Assembly: GCA_963712765.1 (NCBI GenBank)
Contig: CAVQIX010000004.1
Span: forward strand, 504,757 to 568,756
Direction of reading: 5' to 3'
Source: CAXMST01 sp963712765
GTDB lineage: Bacteria > Actinomycetota > Thermoleophilia > Solirubrobacterales > 70-9
DNA length: 64,000 bases
Shown piece by piece: positions 8,152 through 16,293 of the stretch; positions within the stretch are counted from its first letter, which is position 1, and every line of letters starts with the position of its first letter. The position numbers were made by a program, and so were the translations under genes. Below the pieces are notes generated by a model. It searched no databases, had not been told where the DNA came from, and saw only the letters and a program-made list of their open reading frames with translations.

Positions 8152-9591
8152 TCAGGGTCTTTTCGGGGCGGGCTCGTCCTCGGGGGAGCTGGAGCCGGCT
8201 CCGAAGTTCGGCAAGCCGCTTCCCTCTGTGACCTGCTCGAGCTGCGTGAGGGCATCGATCCGCGCCTGCATCGCCACCGATATCGCGCTCGTATCCCCGA
8301 TCAGCCAGATGTGGTTGTAGACGGCGCGGGCCGGATCCTCGGCGAATCCCGGCTTGGTGTCGAGCAGGAACCCCTGCAGCGCCCGGGGAAGCTCGGTTGC
8401 CGAATCGGTGAGGAGCAGCGGCCCGGGCTTGCCACCGGCCGCCAGCGGGGCCGCAGCCGCCGCGTCGGCGGGGCGGGAGGTGTTGGCGATCGTGAAGCCG
8501 TGGCCGGGGTCGTTGATGTTCCAGCCGAAGCTGCCGTCGACGAACCGGGCGAAATCGATCGCGTTGACGACGGGATCCGAATCGCCGATCCGGACCGCCG
8601 GGCCGCTCACCTTGCGAAGCTCCTTGAGCGCCCTATCGCTGATCGCCTCCTCGGGCCCGAGCACGTAGACCGGGGCCTCGGGGTGGCGTTCGAGCACGTC
8701 GAGCGTCGCCCGCGGCACCTCGTCACCTGCGGCGAAGACGATCGGATCACCCGAGCGAGCGGCCCACGCGGCCGCGGGCATCGCCAGGGCCGGGTCCTCG
8801 GAGGAGACGACGAGGATGTGGTCGGGTTCGTCGCGGCCGCTGAGCCGGATCCGCTGGCGATCGATCTCCTTCGCCAGCACCGCGGGGTCGCCGGCGCTGA
8901 CCTTCGACGTCACCAGGCCGTCAGGTGTCGCGACTCCGTTGATCCCGAGCAGCTGGATTCCGTCACCGCGCTTCAGTCCGGTCGGGCTCAACCCGGCCAG
9001 CGCCTCGGCGCTGAAACCCGGGATCTCGCCTTCGGAGCCAAGAAGGATCGGAGCTCCGATCGGGCTCGCCACCAGCGAGGTCGCGACCAGCGATGCCTGC
9101 CAGGAGTCCTGCGGTGCGAGGACGACCATGCGAGGCCCCCCGACTCCACCGACGGCGGGATAGGAGGCGAGGGCTACTCCCGCCGCGACAGAGGTCGAAT
9201 CGACACCCCCGACGCGGGTCGTGTTCCGCGTGGCGAAGGCCGGGAAGCCGATCTGCTCGGCGGCCTCGGGCCTGGGCGCCTCCTCGATCACGACGGTCGG
9301 CGCCACGGCCGGGAGCGAGACGCGCTGGTCCGGTTCGTCGAACAGCGCATAGCCGATACCCACGCCGGCGCCGATGGCGACGAGCAGACCCAGCCCGATC
9401 AGCAGCGGCTGCTTCGCGACCGGCCAATCGGAGCCGGCCTCACCCGGCTCGGCCGGGTCGTCGGCCTCGGGGGCTGCAAGCGGACCGGTCCTCGGAGTGG
9501 CCTCGGTCTGGGCCTCGGGCTGGGCCTCCGCATCCGCCTGCTCGCGGTGGCGCCCCAGTCGCAGACTCGGCAGCTTGAAACGTCTCGCCAT
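8152..9591 (-). CDS. membrane-anchored protein with cell-wall-binding repeat 2 (CWB2-like) domains
   Basis: This 479-residue protein starts with a short basic, then acidic/proline-rich cytoplasmic segment. One transmembrane helix follows (about residues 60-84, LLIGLGLLVAIGAGVGIGYALF), and then an extracellular region. That region carries CWB2-type features: TTRVGGVDSTSVAAGVALASY, GAPILLGSEGEIP, DHILVVSSEDPALAMPAAAWAA and PVYVLGPEEAISDRALKEL. CWB2 repeats bind anionic cell-wall polymers. Unlike secreted CWB2 enzymes no catalytic domain is fused, and the anchor is at the N-terminus. An ATG at 9591 fits the basic MARRFKLPSLR start. It is the first gene of the leftward operon. Confidence 0.8.
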   Translation of the reverse strand: MARRFKLPSLRLGRHREQADAEAQPEAQTEATPRTGPLAAPEADDPAEPGEAGSDWPVAKQPLLIGLGLLVAIGAGVGIGYALFDEPDQRVSLPAVAPTVVIEEAPRPEAAEQIGFPAFATRNTTRVGGVDSTSVAAGVALASYPAVGGVGGPRMVVLAPQDSWQASLVATSLVASPIGAPILLGSEGEIPGFSAEALAGLSPTGLKRGDGIQLLGINGVATPDGLVTSKVSAGDPAVLAKEIDRQRIRLSGRDEPDHILVVSSEDPALAMPAAAWAARSGDPIVFAAGDEVPRATLDVLERHPEAPVYVLGPEEAISDRALKELRKVSGPAVRIGDSDPVVNAIDFARFVDGSFGWNINDPGHGFTIANTSRPADAAAAAPLAAGGKPGPLLLTDSATELPRALQGFLLDTKPGFAEDPARAVYNHIWLIGDTSAISVAMQARIDALTQLEQVTEGSGLPNFGAGSSSPEDEPAPKRP

Positions 9592-9672
9592 CAGGTCAGT
9601 CTTGCGCACAGCGCGGTCCCGGGTGCATCCCCTAGTCGCGTACCAACCTGTAACCTGATCGACGGAGTTGAG

Positions 9673-10350
9673 ATGGCCGACATCGCGGGCACGCTGGGGC
9701 AGTTCAGAGAGGTGGAGACGGGGGAGGCCTTCACGATCCAGAACCCGAGGTTGCTCAAGATCGAGCTCGCCGAAGCGACCGTGATGGCCAGGAACGGCGC
9801 GATGGTCGCCTACCAGGGGGACGTCAGCTTCGAGCACCAGGGCGGCGGCATGGGGCGCCTGCTGAAGAAGGCGGCCACGGGGGAGAGCCTGAGGTTGATG
9901 AAGGCGAGCGGGACCGGGGAGGTCTTTCTCGCCAACCGCGCGATGCTCGTCCACGTGATCAATCTCAAGGATGACTCGATCACCGCCAACGGCCGAAACG
10001 TGCTCGCCTTCGAAACCGGGATCGAGTGGGACATCAAGAAGGTCAAGGGCGGCGCGGCGGGGATGCTCGCCGGCGGGCTCTTCAACGTCCACCTCGAGGG
10101 CACCGGTCAGGTCGCGCTCGTCAGCGAGGGCGAGCCGGTGCTGCTCGACGTCGCCGGGCCTCCGACCTTCGCCGATCCCCAGGCGGCGATCGCCTGGTCG
10201 GGCTCGGTGACGACGAGTCTGAAGACCGACATGCAGGCCAAGAGCCTGATCGGGATGGGCTCGGGGGAGAGCATCCAGGTCGCCTACAGCGGCCAGGGGT
10301 GGGTCCTGGTCCAGCCCTCCGAGGGCCCGCCGGTCGCTCAGGCCGGCTGA
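9673..10350 (+). CDS. AIM24 family protein
   Basis: This 225-residue protein matches the AIM24/TIGR00266-like beta-sandwich family. Recognisable pieces are LAEATVMARNGAMVAYQGDVSFEHQG, TGEVFLANRAMLVHVINL and GLFNVHLEGTGQVAL. The bacterial family has no assigned biochemical function; the yeast namesake affects mitochondrial inner-membrane organisation. I chose the ATG at 9673, 81 bases from the divergent cell-wall-binding gene; longer upstream reading frames run antisense to that gene and are not credible. It has no signal peptide. Confidence 0.85.
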   Translation: MADIAGTLGQFREVETGEAFTIQNPRLLKIELAEATVMARNGAMVAYQGDVSFEHQGGGMGRLLKKAATGESLRLMKASGTGEVFLANRAMLVHVINLKDDSITANGRNVLAFETGIEWDIKKVKGGAAGMLAGGLFNVHLEGTGQVALVSEGEPVLLDVAGPPTFADPQAAIAWSGSVTTSLKTDMQAKSLIGMGSGESIQVAYSGQGWVLVQPSEGPPVAQAG

Positions 10351-10502
10351 CCGCACCCCCCCGGGAGACCTCCGCCGATATCCCAATCCGCGCCGGGAGG
10401 CGGCGCTTGCGCGATCCTTGCAATCGGGCTTGCAGCGGGCAGAGCCACGCACTTTTCCCTGCATATTCGCGTGCAGGAGCGGAAATCTCTGTTAGTAAAT
10501 GC

Positions 10503-10530
10503 TTGCAATTGAGATGCCGGGTGCTACTCT
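10503..10530 (+). promoter_or_regulatory. candidate sigma-70-type promoter for the M23 peptidase gene
   Basis: TTGCAA (10503-10508) and TACTCT (10525-10530) are separated by 16 bases in a locally AT-richer patch. Transcription would begin about 15 bases before the ATG at 10552, leaving little room for a ribosome binding site, and none is visible. Confidence 0.4.
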
Positions 10531-10551
10531 GCGCCGACTCCGTCGCCCCTC

Positions 10552-11742
10552 ATGCGTTCTCCACGCCCGGACATCTCTTATGCCTTCGCGCCCTCGCGTC
10601 GTCTGCTGCTGGGCGCGCTTCTCGCCCTCGCGGCGCTGACCGTGCTCGCCGCCAGCGTCTCCGCGCCGGCCCAGGATCTCCAGGGCAAGGTCAGCGAGAA
10701 GCGCCAGGCTCTCGACAGCGCCAAGGACGAGCGCGGCGTCCTCACTACCGAGATCAGCGCCTACAGCGACAGGATCGACAAGCTCACGGGCCAGGTCGCC
10801 GCGCTCCGCAATCGCGAGGCGAAGGTGCAGGCCGAGCTCGACGAGGCCGAGGCCCGGCTCAAGACCGAGCAGGAGAACCTCCAGATCCTCCGCGAACGCC
10901 TTGAACGCTCGGTCAAGATCCTCCGCAAGCGGCTGGTTGCGATCTACAAGAGCGAGCAGCCCGACGCGCTCACCGTCGTGCTCGAGTCCGACGGCTTCGA
11001 CGCCGTGCTCGAGCAGTACGAGTACCTGGAGCGGATCCAGTCGCAGGACTCCAACATCGTCGGCCGCGTACGCGATCTGCGCGACCAGACCCGCGCGACG
11101 GTCAACCGCATCACCGAGGTGCGCGATGCGATCGCCGCCAAGCGGGCCGAGCTCGAACGGACCCGGGTCGATCTCCAGGACCGCGAGTCCCAGCTCGCCT
11201 CCGCCCGCACCGACAGCCGCCAGGCCCTCGGGGGCGTCGAGGGCCATATCGACAAGCTCGAGGGCGACATCGCCGACCTCGAGGGCCAGATCCAGGCCCA
11301 GCTCGCAGCCGCCGCGGAGGCGCAGGCGAGCAGCGCCGAGGCGCCCGGCACCCTTCCCGCCGGCCCCGTTCGCGGCGGTTCCGGCGACATGATCTGGCCG
11401 GTCAACGGCCCGGTCGTCTCCCCCTTCGGCCAGCGCTGGGGCCGGCTCCACGCCGGCATCGATATCGCGGTCCCCTCGGGGACGCCGATCCGCGCCGTCA
11501 AGAGCGGGGTGGTGGCCCTTGCCGCCCCATACGGCGGGTACGGCAACTACACCTGCATCAACCATGGCGGCGGGCTCTCCTCCTGCTACGCCCACCAATC
11601 GAGCTTTGCGATCACCTCTGGCAGCGTCTCGCAGGGCGACGTGATCGGCTACGTAGGCTGCACGGGAAGCTGCTTCGGAGACCACCTCCACTTCGAGATC
11701 AGGGTCGGCGGCAATCCCGTCGATCCGATGGGGTACCTGTAG
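10552..11742 (+). CDS. secreted/anchored M23 family metallopeptidase with coiled coil (EnvC-like)
   Basis: The 396-residue protein has three parts. First is an N-terminal signal or anchor (residues 16-40, RRLLLGALLALAALTVLAAS). Second is a long coiled coil (about 42-255) rich in KVSEKRQ/LEGDIADLEGQ-type heptads. Third is a C-terminal M23 domain with H300 and D304 (LHAGIDIAV) and H378/H380 (GDHLHFEI), the LAS-type zinc and catalytic residues. It should cut peptidoglycan cross-links outside the membrane. EnvC/RipC-type coiled-coil M23 proteins are regulated by FtsEX, and ftsEX is in this window (48.2-50.0 kb), though not adjacent. All zinc ligands are present, so it may be catalytically active rather than only an activator. 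Confidence 0.92.
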   Translation: MRSPRPDISYAFAPSRRLLLGALLALAALTVLAASVSAPAQDLQGKVSEKRQALDSAKDERGVLTTEISAYSDRIDKLTGQVAALRNREAKVQAELDEAEARLKTEQENLQILRERLERSVKILRKRLVAIYKSEQPDALTVVLESDGFDAVLEQYEYLERIQSQDSNIVGRVRDLRDQTRATVNRITEVRDAIAAKRAELERTRVDLQDRESQLASARTDSRQALGGVEGHIDKLEGDIADLEGQIQAQLAAAAEAQASSAEAPGTLPAGPVRGGSGDMIWPVNGPVVSPFGQRWGRLHAGIDIAVPSGTPIRAVKSGVVALAAPYGGYGNYTCINHGGGLSSCYAHQSSFAITSGSVSQGDVIGYVGCTGSCFGDHLHFEIRVGGNPVDPMGYL

Positions 11743-11795
11743 GCCTCACAGCATCCCCGGTTCTGCTCGAGCTTCCCTGAGCGGAGCTCGGGGCC

Positions 11796-12521
11796 TCAGA
11801 GCGAGCGCAACGCCCGCTCGATCCAGCGCAGCGCGACGCCCTGCAGTTCGGAGTCGTGCTGGACGGAGCGGTGGTGTCCGCCGGGGAGGACGATCAGCTT
11901 GCGCGGCTCGGCGGCCGCTGCGTAGAGGCGTTCGGACTCGAGGTAGGGAACGCGCTCGTCGCCGCGGGCGTGGAGGATGATCAGCGGCTTACCGGCGAGC
12001 TCGGCGACGGATTGGGCGAGGTCGTGCTCCCCGAGCCAGGCGTCGAGGGAGTCGGTGTCGGCCCGCATTTCGAGCTCGCCGCTTCGCAGCCCCCGTCGCA
12101 GTCCGTCGGCGGTGGCCGGGCAGATCGCGATCACCCCGCCGATCAGGTCGCTGCTCGCCGCCGCCGCGATCGCGAGGAAACCGCCCATGCTCGAGCCCCT
12201 GGCACAGATCCAACGCTGGTCGACACCCTCGCGGCGCGCCAGCATCGACGCCATCCGGCCGACGTCGCTGAGCGCGGCCGGGCTCATCTCGTCCTCGCTC
12301 GCCCCGTGACCGCGCTGGTCGTAGGTCAACGCGACCCAGCCGCTGGCCGCGCACAGGCGGGCGAAATCGGCGTGGTTCTCCTTCGCCGATCCCGCCCCAT
12401 GGAGGATCAACATCGCCGGCCATGGCGGCTGGGTGTCCGGTAGCCAGAGCCAGTACGGACGTCCCTCGTGCACTCCGCGCTCGTCCGGCTGCTTCGGTGT
12501 GCGCAGGCGCATCCTCGCCAC
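11796..12521 (-). CDS. alpha/beta hydrolase (dienelactone-hydrolase/S9-like)
   Basis: This 241-residue protein has the alpha/beta-hydrolase layout: the oxyanion strand LILHGAGSAKENH, YDQRGHGASEDE, the nucleophile elbow GSSMGG (about residues 109-114), the acid in HARGDERVPYLES and the catalytic histidine in LPGGHHRSVQHD. All three catalytic residues are present. It likely hydrolyses an ester or peptide in the cytosol; no signal peptide is seen. It is divergent from lysA, with only about 45 bp between them, and otherwise stands alone. Confidence 0.88.
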   Translation of the reverse strand: MARMRLRTPKQPDERGVHEGRPYWLWLPDTQPPWPAMLILHGAGSAKENHADFARLCAASGWVALTYDQRGHGASEDEMSPAALSDVGRMASMLARREGVDQRWICARGSSMGGFLAIAAAASSDLIGGVIAICPATADGLRRGLRSGELEMRADTDSLDAWLGEHDLAQSVAELAGKPLIILHARGDERVPYLESERLYAAAAEPRKLIVLPGGHHRSVQHDSELQGVALRWIERALRSL

Positions 12522-12566
12522 GACGGTAGCCGACGTGGGTGCGCGAGCGCGTGAGGGCCTGTGAGA

Positions 12567-13898
12567 ATGGCGGCAATGAGCGAGACCCAGACAGCGGCCG
12601 GGCCCGACGGCGACCGCCGGATTGACCCGATCGCGGCCTCGCCGGTCTACCCGGCCGGGAGCAGGATCAACGAGGCCGGCCGTCTCGAGGTCGGCGGCTG
12701 CGATGTCGCCGAGCTCGCTCGCGAGTACGGGACCCCCGCCTATATCTATTGCCCGGACGACATCAGGGCGCGAGCGCAGGCCTACATCAGCGCCTTCGCC
12801 TCACGCTGCGACGACTTCGAGGTCCTGTTCGCGAGCAAGGCGGCTCCGGTGACCGCGATCTACGCGCTCTGTCGCGACGCCGGCCTCTCCGTCGACGTCG
12901 CCTCCGGCGGCGAGCTGCACATGGCGCTCGGCGCCGGGTTCGATCCGGGCCGGATCTACATGCACGGCAACAACAAGAGCGAGGCGGAGCTCAGCTACGC
13001 CTTCGAGTCGGGCGTCGCCTGCGTGGTGCTCGATTCCCTGGATGAGATCCACCGGGCCGACCGGCTCGCGCCGGGTCCGCAGCGAGTCCTGATCCGGCTC
13101 ACGCCGGGAATCAAGCCCTCGACACACAGCTACGTCCAGACCGGCCAGCTCGACTCGAAGTTCGGCTTCGGCCTCGCGGACGGCCTCGCCGAGCGGGCGG
13201 TCGCGGCGATCCAGTCCTCGCGCAACCTGGAGCTGGTCGGGCTCCATGCCCACATCGGGTCCCAGATCTTCGAGCTCGAGCCCTACGTCAAGGCGATCGA
13301 GGTGCTGGCCGACTTCGCGCGGGATCTGGAGCCCGAGATCATCAACGTCGGCGGTGGGCTCGGCATCGCCTACCTGGCAAGTGACGAGCCGCCCAAGATC
13401 GAGCGCTATGTCGAGGTCAAGGTCGAGGGGATCAGGCGGCTGTTCGACCCGTTGCCGCGAATCCTGATCGAGCCCGGCCGCTCCCTGGTGGGCAACGCGG
13501 GCCTGACCCTCTACACGGTCGGGACCGTCAAGGAGATCCCGGGCGTCCGTACCTACGTGGCCGTTGACGGCGGCATGTCCGACAACCTGCGCCCGATGCT
13601 CTACGACTCGCGCTACGAGGCACTGATCGCCAACAGGGCCGCGGCGGTACCCGACCGCGAGGCGACGATCGCCGGCATGCACTGCGAGTCCGGCGATGTG
13701 CTGGTTCGCGACGTGATGCTCGCCGACCCCGCCCCCGGCGATCTGATTGTCACCCCCGCGACAGGAGCCTATGGTCATGCGATGGCGAACAACTACAACG
13801 GCGTCCCGCGCCCGCCGGTGGTCTTCTGCAGCGGCGGCAGCGCCGAGGTCGTCGTCCGTCGCGAGAGCTGGGAGGACCTGGTGAGTCGCGATGTCTGA
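12567..13898 (+). CDS. lysA: diaminopimelate decarboxylase
   Basis: This fold-type III PLP enzyme converts meso-diaminopimelate to lysine. Visible motifs are FASKAAP (Schiff-base lysine), SGGELHMALGAG, HGNNKSEAEL, HAHIGSQI, NVGGGLGIAY, EPGRSLVGNAG and the active-site CESGDVL near residue 375, with GAYGHAMANNYNG after it. I chose the ATG at 12567 with GTGAGGG nine bases upstream; GTG 12561 and ATG 12576 are alternatives. Its 3' end overlaps hom by eight bases, so lysine and threonine branches of the aspartate pathway are co-transcribed here. Confidence 0.96.
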   Translation: MAAMSETQTAAGPDGDRRIDPIAASPVYPAGSRINEAGRLEVGGCDVAELAREYGTPAYIYCPDDIRARAQAYISAFASRCDDFEVLFASKAAPVTAIYALCRDAGLSVDVASGGELHMALGAGFDPGRIYMHGNNKSEAELSYAFESGVACVVLDSLDEIHRADRLAPGPQRVLIRLTPGIKPSTHSYVQTGQLDSKFGFGLADGLAERAVAAIQSSRNLELVGLHAHIGSQIFELEPYVKAIEVLADFARDLEPEIINVGGGLGIAYLASDEPPKIERYVEVKVEGIRRLFDPLPRILIEPGRSLVGNAGLTLYTVGTVKEIPGVRTYVAVDGGMSDNLRPMLYDSRYEALIANRAAAVPDREATIAGMHCESGDVLVRDVMLADPAPGDLIVTPATGAYGHAMANNYNGVPRPPVVFCSGGSAEVVVRRESWEDLVSRDV

Positions 13899-15129
13899 GC
13901 GCGGGGAAGGGGCTGCGGCCCAGATCGGCCTGCTCGGGCGCGGAACCGTCGGTGGTGCCTTCGCCGAGCTGCTCGCCGAGCGCGCCGGCGCGATCGAGCT
14001 GGCGGCGGGCCGGCGGGCCGAGATCTCCGGCGTGCTGCGGCGCGAGCAGGGTGACTTCGAGGGGATCCTCGCCGACTCGGATCTGATCGTCGAGCTGATC
14101 GGCGGCATCGAGCCGGCGCGCAGGTACGTGCTCGCCGCGTTGCAGGCCGGAAAGCCGGTGGTCACCGCCAACAAGCAGCTGGTCGCCCAACACGGCGATG
14201 AGCTGTTCGAGGCGGCGCGCGCATCGGGGGTCCAGCTCCGCTTCGAGGCCGCGGTCGCCGGTGCGATCCCGGTGATCCGGGTCGTCCAGGAGAGCCTCGG
14301 GGCGCTCGAGATCGAGCGGGTCTCGGGGATCGTCAACGGGACGACCAACTTCATCCTCAGCGAGATGGCCGCCTCGGGCGCCGACTACGGCGAGGCCCTC
14401 GCCCGCGCTCAGGAGCTCGGCTACGCGGAGGCCGACCCGGCCGAGGACGTCAGCGGCGCCGATGCGGCGGCGAAGATGGCGATCCTCGCCAGGCTCGTCT
14501 TCGATACCGCGGTTGATCTCTCCGATGTCTCCTACAAAGGCATCGAGGACCTACGACCCGAGGACATCGCCTACGCGAAGGAGCTCGGGCTGACCCTGAA
14601 GCTGCTCGGCGTCGCCGAGCGCCACGAGGAGGCGATCAGCGTCCGCGTCTTCCCCTGCTTCCTGTACCGCGGGCATCCGTTGGCCCCGGTCGAGGGCGCC
14701 TTCAACGCGGTCACCGTCGAGGCGCCCTCGATCACCGAGATCACGATGTCGGGGCCCGGGGCCGGCGGCATCGAGACCGCTTCGGCCGTGCTCGGCGACG
14801 TCGTCTCCATCCTGGCGGGTGAGGCGCCGGTCCACGCCCCGGGGGAGACGCTGGAGGTCCGACGCGATCTCGAGTCCTCCTACTACCTGCATCTGGAGGT
14901 CGCCGACCGCCCCGGCGTGCTCGCCTCGGTCGCCGACGTGCTCGGGCGCAACGGGCTTTCGGTCAAGAGCGTCGTCCAGCGCGGGCTCGGGGCGGAGGCG
15001 CGGCTGGTGATGGTCGTTCACCGCGCCCCCGAATCGCAGTTCAACCGCGCCGTCGGGGAGATCTCAGAGCTCGAATTCATGCGCTCGGCGCCGCGGGCGA
15101 TCCGGGTGATCGAGAAGGAGTACCTGTAG
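13891..15129 (+). CDS. hom: homoserine dehydrogenase with C-terminal ACT domain
   Basis: The 412-residue protein has an N-terminal NAD(P)-binding loop (GLLGRGTVGGAF). The catalytic domain contains VVTANKQLVAQHG, SGIVNGTTNFIL and EADPAEDVSGADAAAKM. A regulatory ACT domain covers about 330-412 and contains LEVADRPGVLASVADVLGRNGLSVKSV. It reduces aspartate semialdehyde to homoserine. The ACT domain usually confers feedback inhibition by threonine. It overlaps lysA by eight bases and is followed 29 bp later by thrC. Confidence 0.96.
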   Translation: MSERGEGAAAQIGLLGRGTVGGAFAELLAERAGAIELAAGRRAEISGVLRREQGDFEGILADSDLIVELIGGIEPARRYVLAALQAGKPVVTANKQLVAQHGDELFEAARASGVQLRFEAAVAGAIPVIRVVQESLGALEIERVSGIVNGTTNFILSEMAASGADYGEALARAQELGYAEADPAEDVSGADAAAKMAILARLVFDTAVDLSDVSYKGIEDLRPEDIAYAKELGLTLKLLGVAERHEEAISVRVFPCFLYRGHPLAPVEGAFNAVTVEAPSITEITMSGPGAGGIETASAVLGDVVSILAGEAPVHAPGETLEVRRDLESSYYLHLEVADRPGVLASVADVLGRNGLSVKSVVQRGLGAEARLVMVVHRAPESQFNRAVGEISELEFMRSAPRAIRVIEKEYL

Positions 15130-15158
15130 GTCGTCGCCTTGATCCGCGACCGAAGCCC

Positions 15159-16199
15159 ATGCCGCAGCCGCTGATCGACCGATACCGAGACCGCCTTCCC
15201 GCTGAGCTCGGAGACACAGTCGTCTCGCTTGGGGAGGGGTCGACCCCGCTGGTTCCCGCGCCCCGCCTCAGCGAGCGGATCGGCACCGAGGCCTACATCA
15301 AGTTCGAGGGGGCGAACCCGACCGGCTCCTTCAAGGACCGGGGCATGACGGTCGCCGTCTCACGCGCGGTCGCCTCGGGCGCCGAAGCCGTGATCTGCGC
15401 ATCGACGGGGAACACGGCGGCCAGCGCCGCGGCCTACGCGGCTCGCGCCGGACTCCGCGGCGCGGTGATCGTTCCCGAGGGCAAGATCGCGATCGGCAAG
15501 CTCGCCCAGGCGTTGATCCACGGCGCCCGTGTGATCGCCCTGCGGGGCAACTTCGACGATGCCCTGCGGATCGTTCGCGAGCTCGCCGCCCACCACCCAA
15601 TCGAGCTCGTCAACTCGGTCAACCCCTACCGGATCGAGGGTCAGAAGACGGCGGCCTTCGAGGTCTGCGATGAGCTCGGCGGCGCACCCGACGCGCTCGC
15701 GATCCCGGTCGGCAACGCCGGCAACGTCACCGCCTGGAGAAAGGGATTCGACGAGTACGGGACCGCCCCGATCCTCTACGGCTTCCAGGCCGAAGGGGCA
15801 GCGCCGCTGGTGCTGGGGGAGCCGGTGGCGGCCCCCGAGACGATCGCCTCCGCAATCCGGATCGGCAATCCGGCGCGCTGGGAGGAGGCGATGGAGGCCT
15901 TCACCTCCTCGCGTGGCCGTGTCGCCGCTGTCAGCGACGAGCAGATCCTCGATGCCTACCGTTTCGTGGCGGCTGAGGAGGGGGTCTTCTGCGAGCCTGC
16001 GTCCGCCGCGTCGGTGGCCGGCCTGCTCGTCCACGGTCTGCCCGTCACGGAGGGGAGCTCGCCGCCGGGCAGCGTGGTCTGCGTGCTCACCGGACATGGT
16101 CTCAAGGACCCTGACACCGCGCTCGGTAAGGCGCCCGCGGTGATCGGTGCGGAGGCATCAACGGCCGCGGTCGAACGCCTTGTCTTCGACTCCGATTGA
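15159..16199 (+). CDS. thrC: threonine synthase
   Basis: This 346-residue fold-type II PLP enzyme converts O-phosphohomoserine to threonine. TGSFKDRGMTVA holds the PLP lysine (about residue 53), ASTGNTAASAAAYAARAG is the substrate-binding region, and PVGNAGNVTAWRKGF binds the cofactor phosphate. Length fits the compact actinobacterial type without a long N-terminal extension. Homoserine kinase (thrB), which would supply the substrate, is not in this run and must be elsewhere. The operon order lysA-hom-thrC is standard for Actinomycetota. Confidence 0.95.
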   Translation: MPQPLIDRYRDRLPAELGDTVVSLGEGSTPLVPAPRLSERIGTEAYIKFEGANPTGSFKDRGMTVAVSRAVASGAEAVICASTGNTAASAAAYAARAGLRGAVIVPEGKIAIGKLAQALIHGARVIALRGNFDDALRIVRELAAHHPIELVNSVNPYRIEGQKTAAFEVCDELGGAPDALAIPVGNAGNVTAWRKGFDEYGTAPILYGFQAEGAAPLVLGEPVAAPETIASAIRIGNPARWEEAMEAFTSSRGRVAAVSDEQILDAYRFVAAEEGVFCEPASAASVAGLLVHGLPVTEGSSPPGSVVCVLTGHGLKDPDTALGKAPAVIGAEASTAAVERLVFDSD

Positions 16200-16293
16200 C
16201 CCGCTGTCCGCCGAGGGCCTAGCATTCGGGCCGCGCTCCGCAGAGGCAGATGCTCCTCTGGATCCCCCGGGAACGCACCAGGACCGGGCGACG

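Noticed and set aside
8035..9672. Plus-strand frame that runs into the AIM24 gene and would add over 500 residues
   Set aside because: It is antisense to the cell-wall-binding protein gene and has shadow-type composition. AIM24 length and fold are complete from the ATG at 9673.
10351..10551. Possible c-di-AMP (ydaO-type) riboswitch ahead of the M23 peptidase gene
   Set aside because: Such riboswitches often precede wall hydrolases in actinobacteria, but I could not match the conserved core and the candidate promoter leaves only a very short leader.
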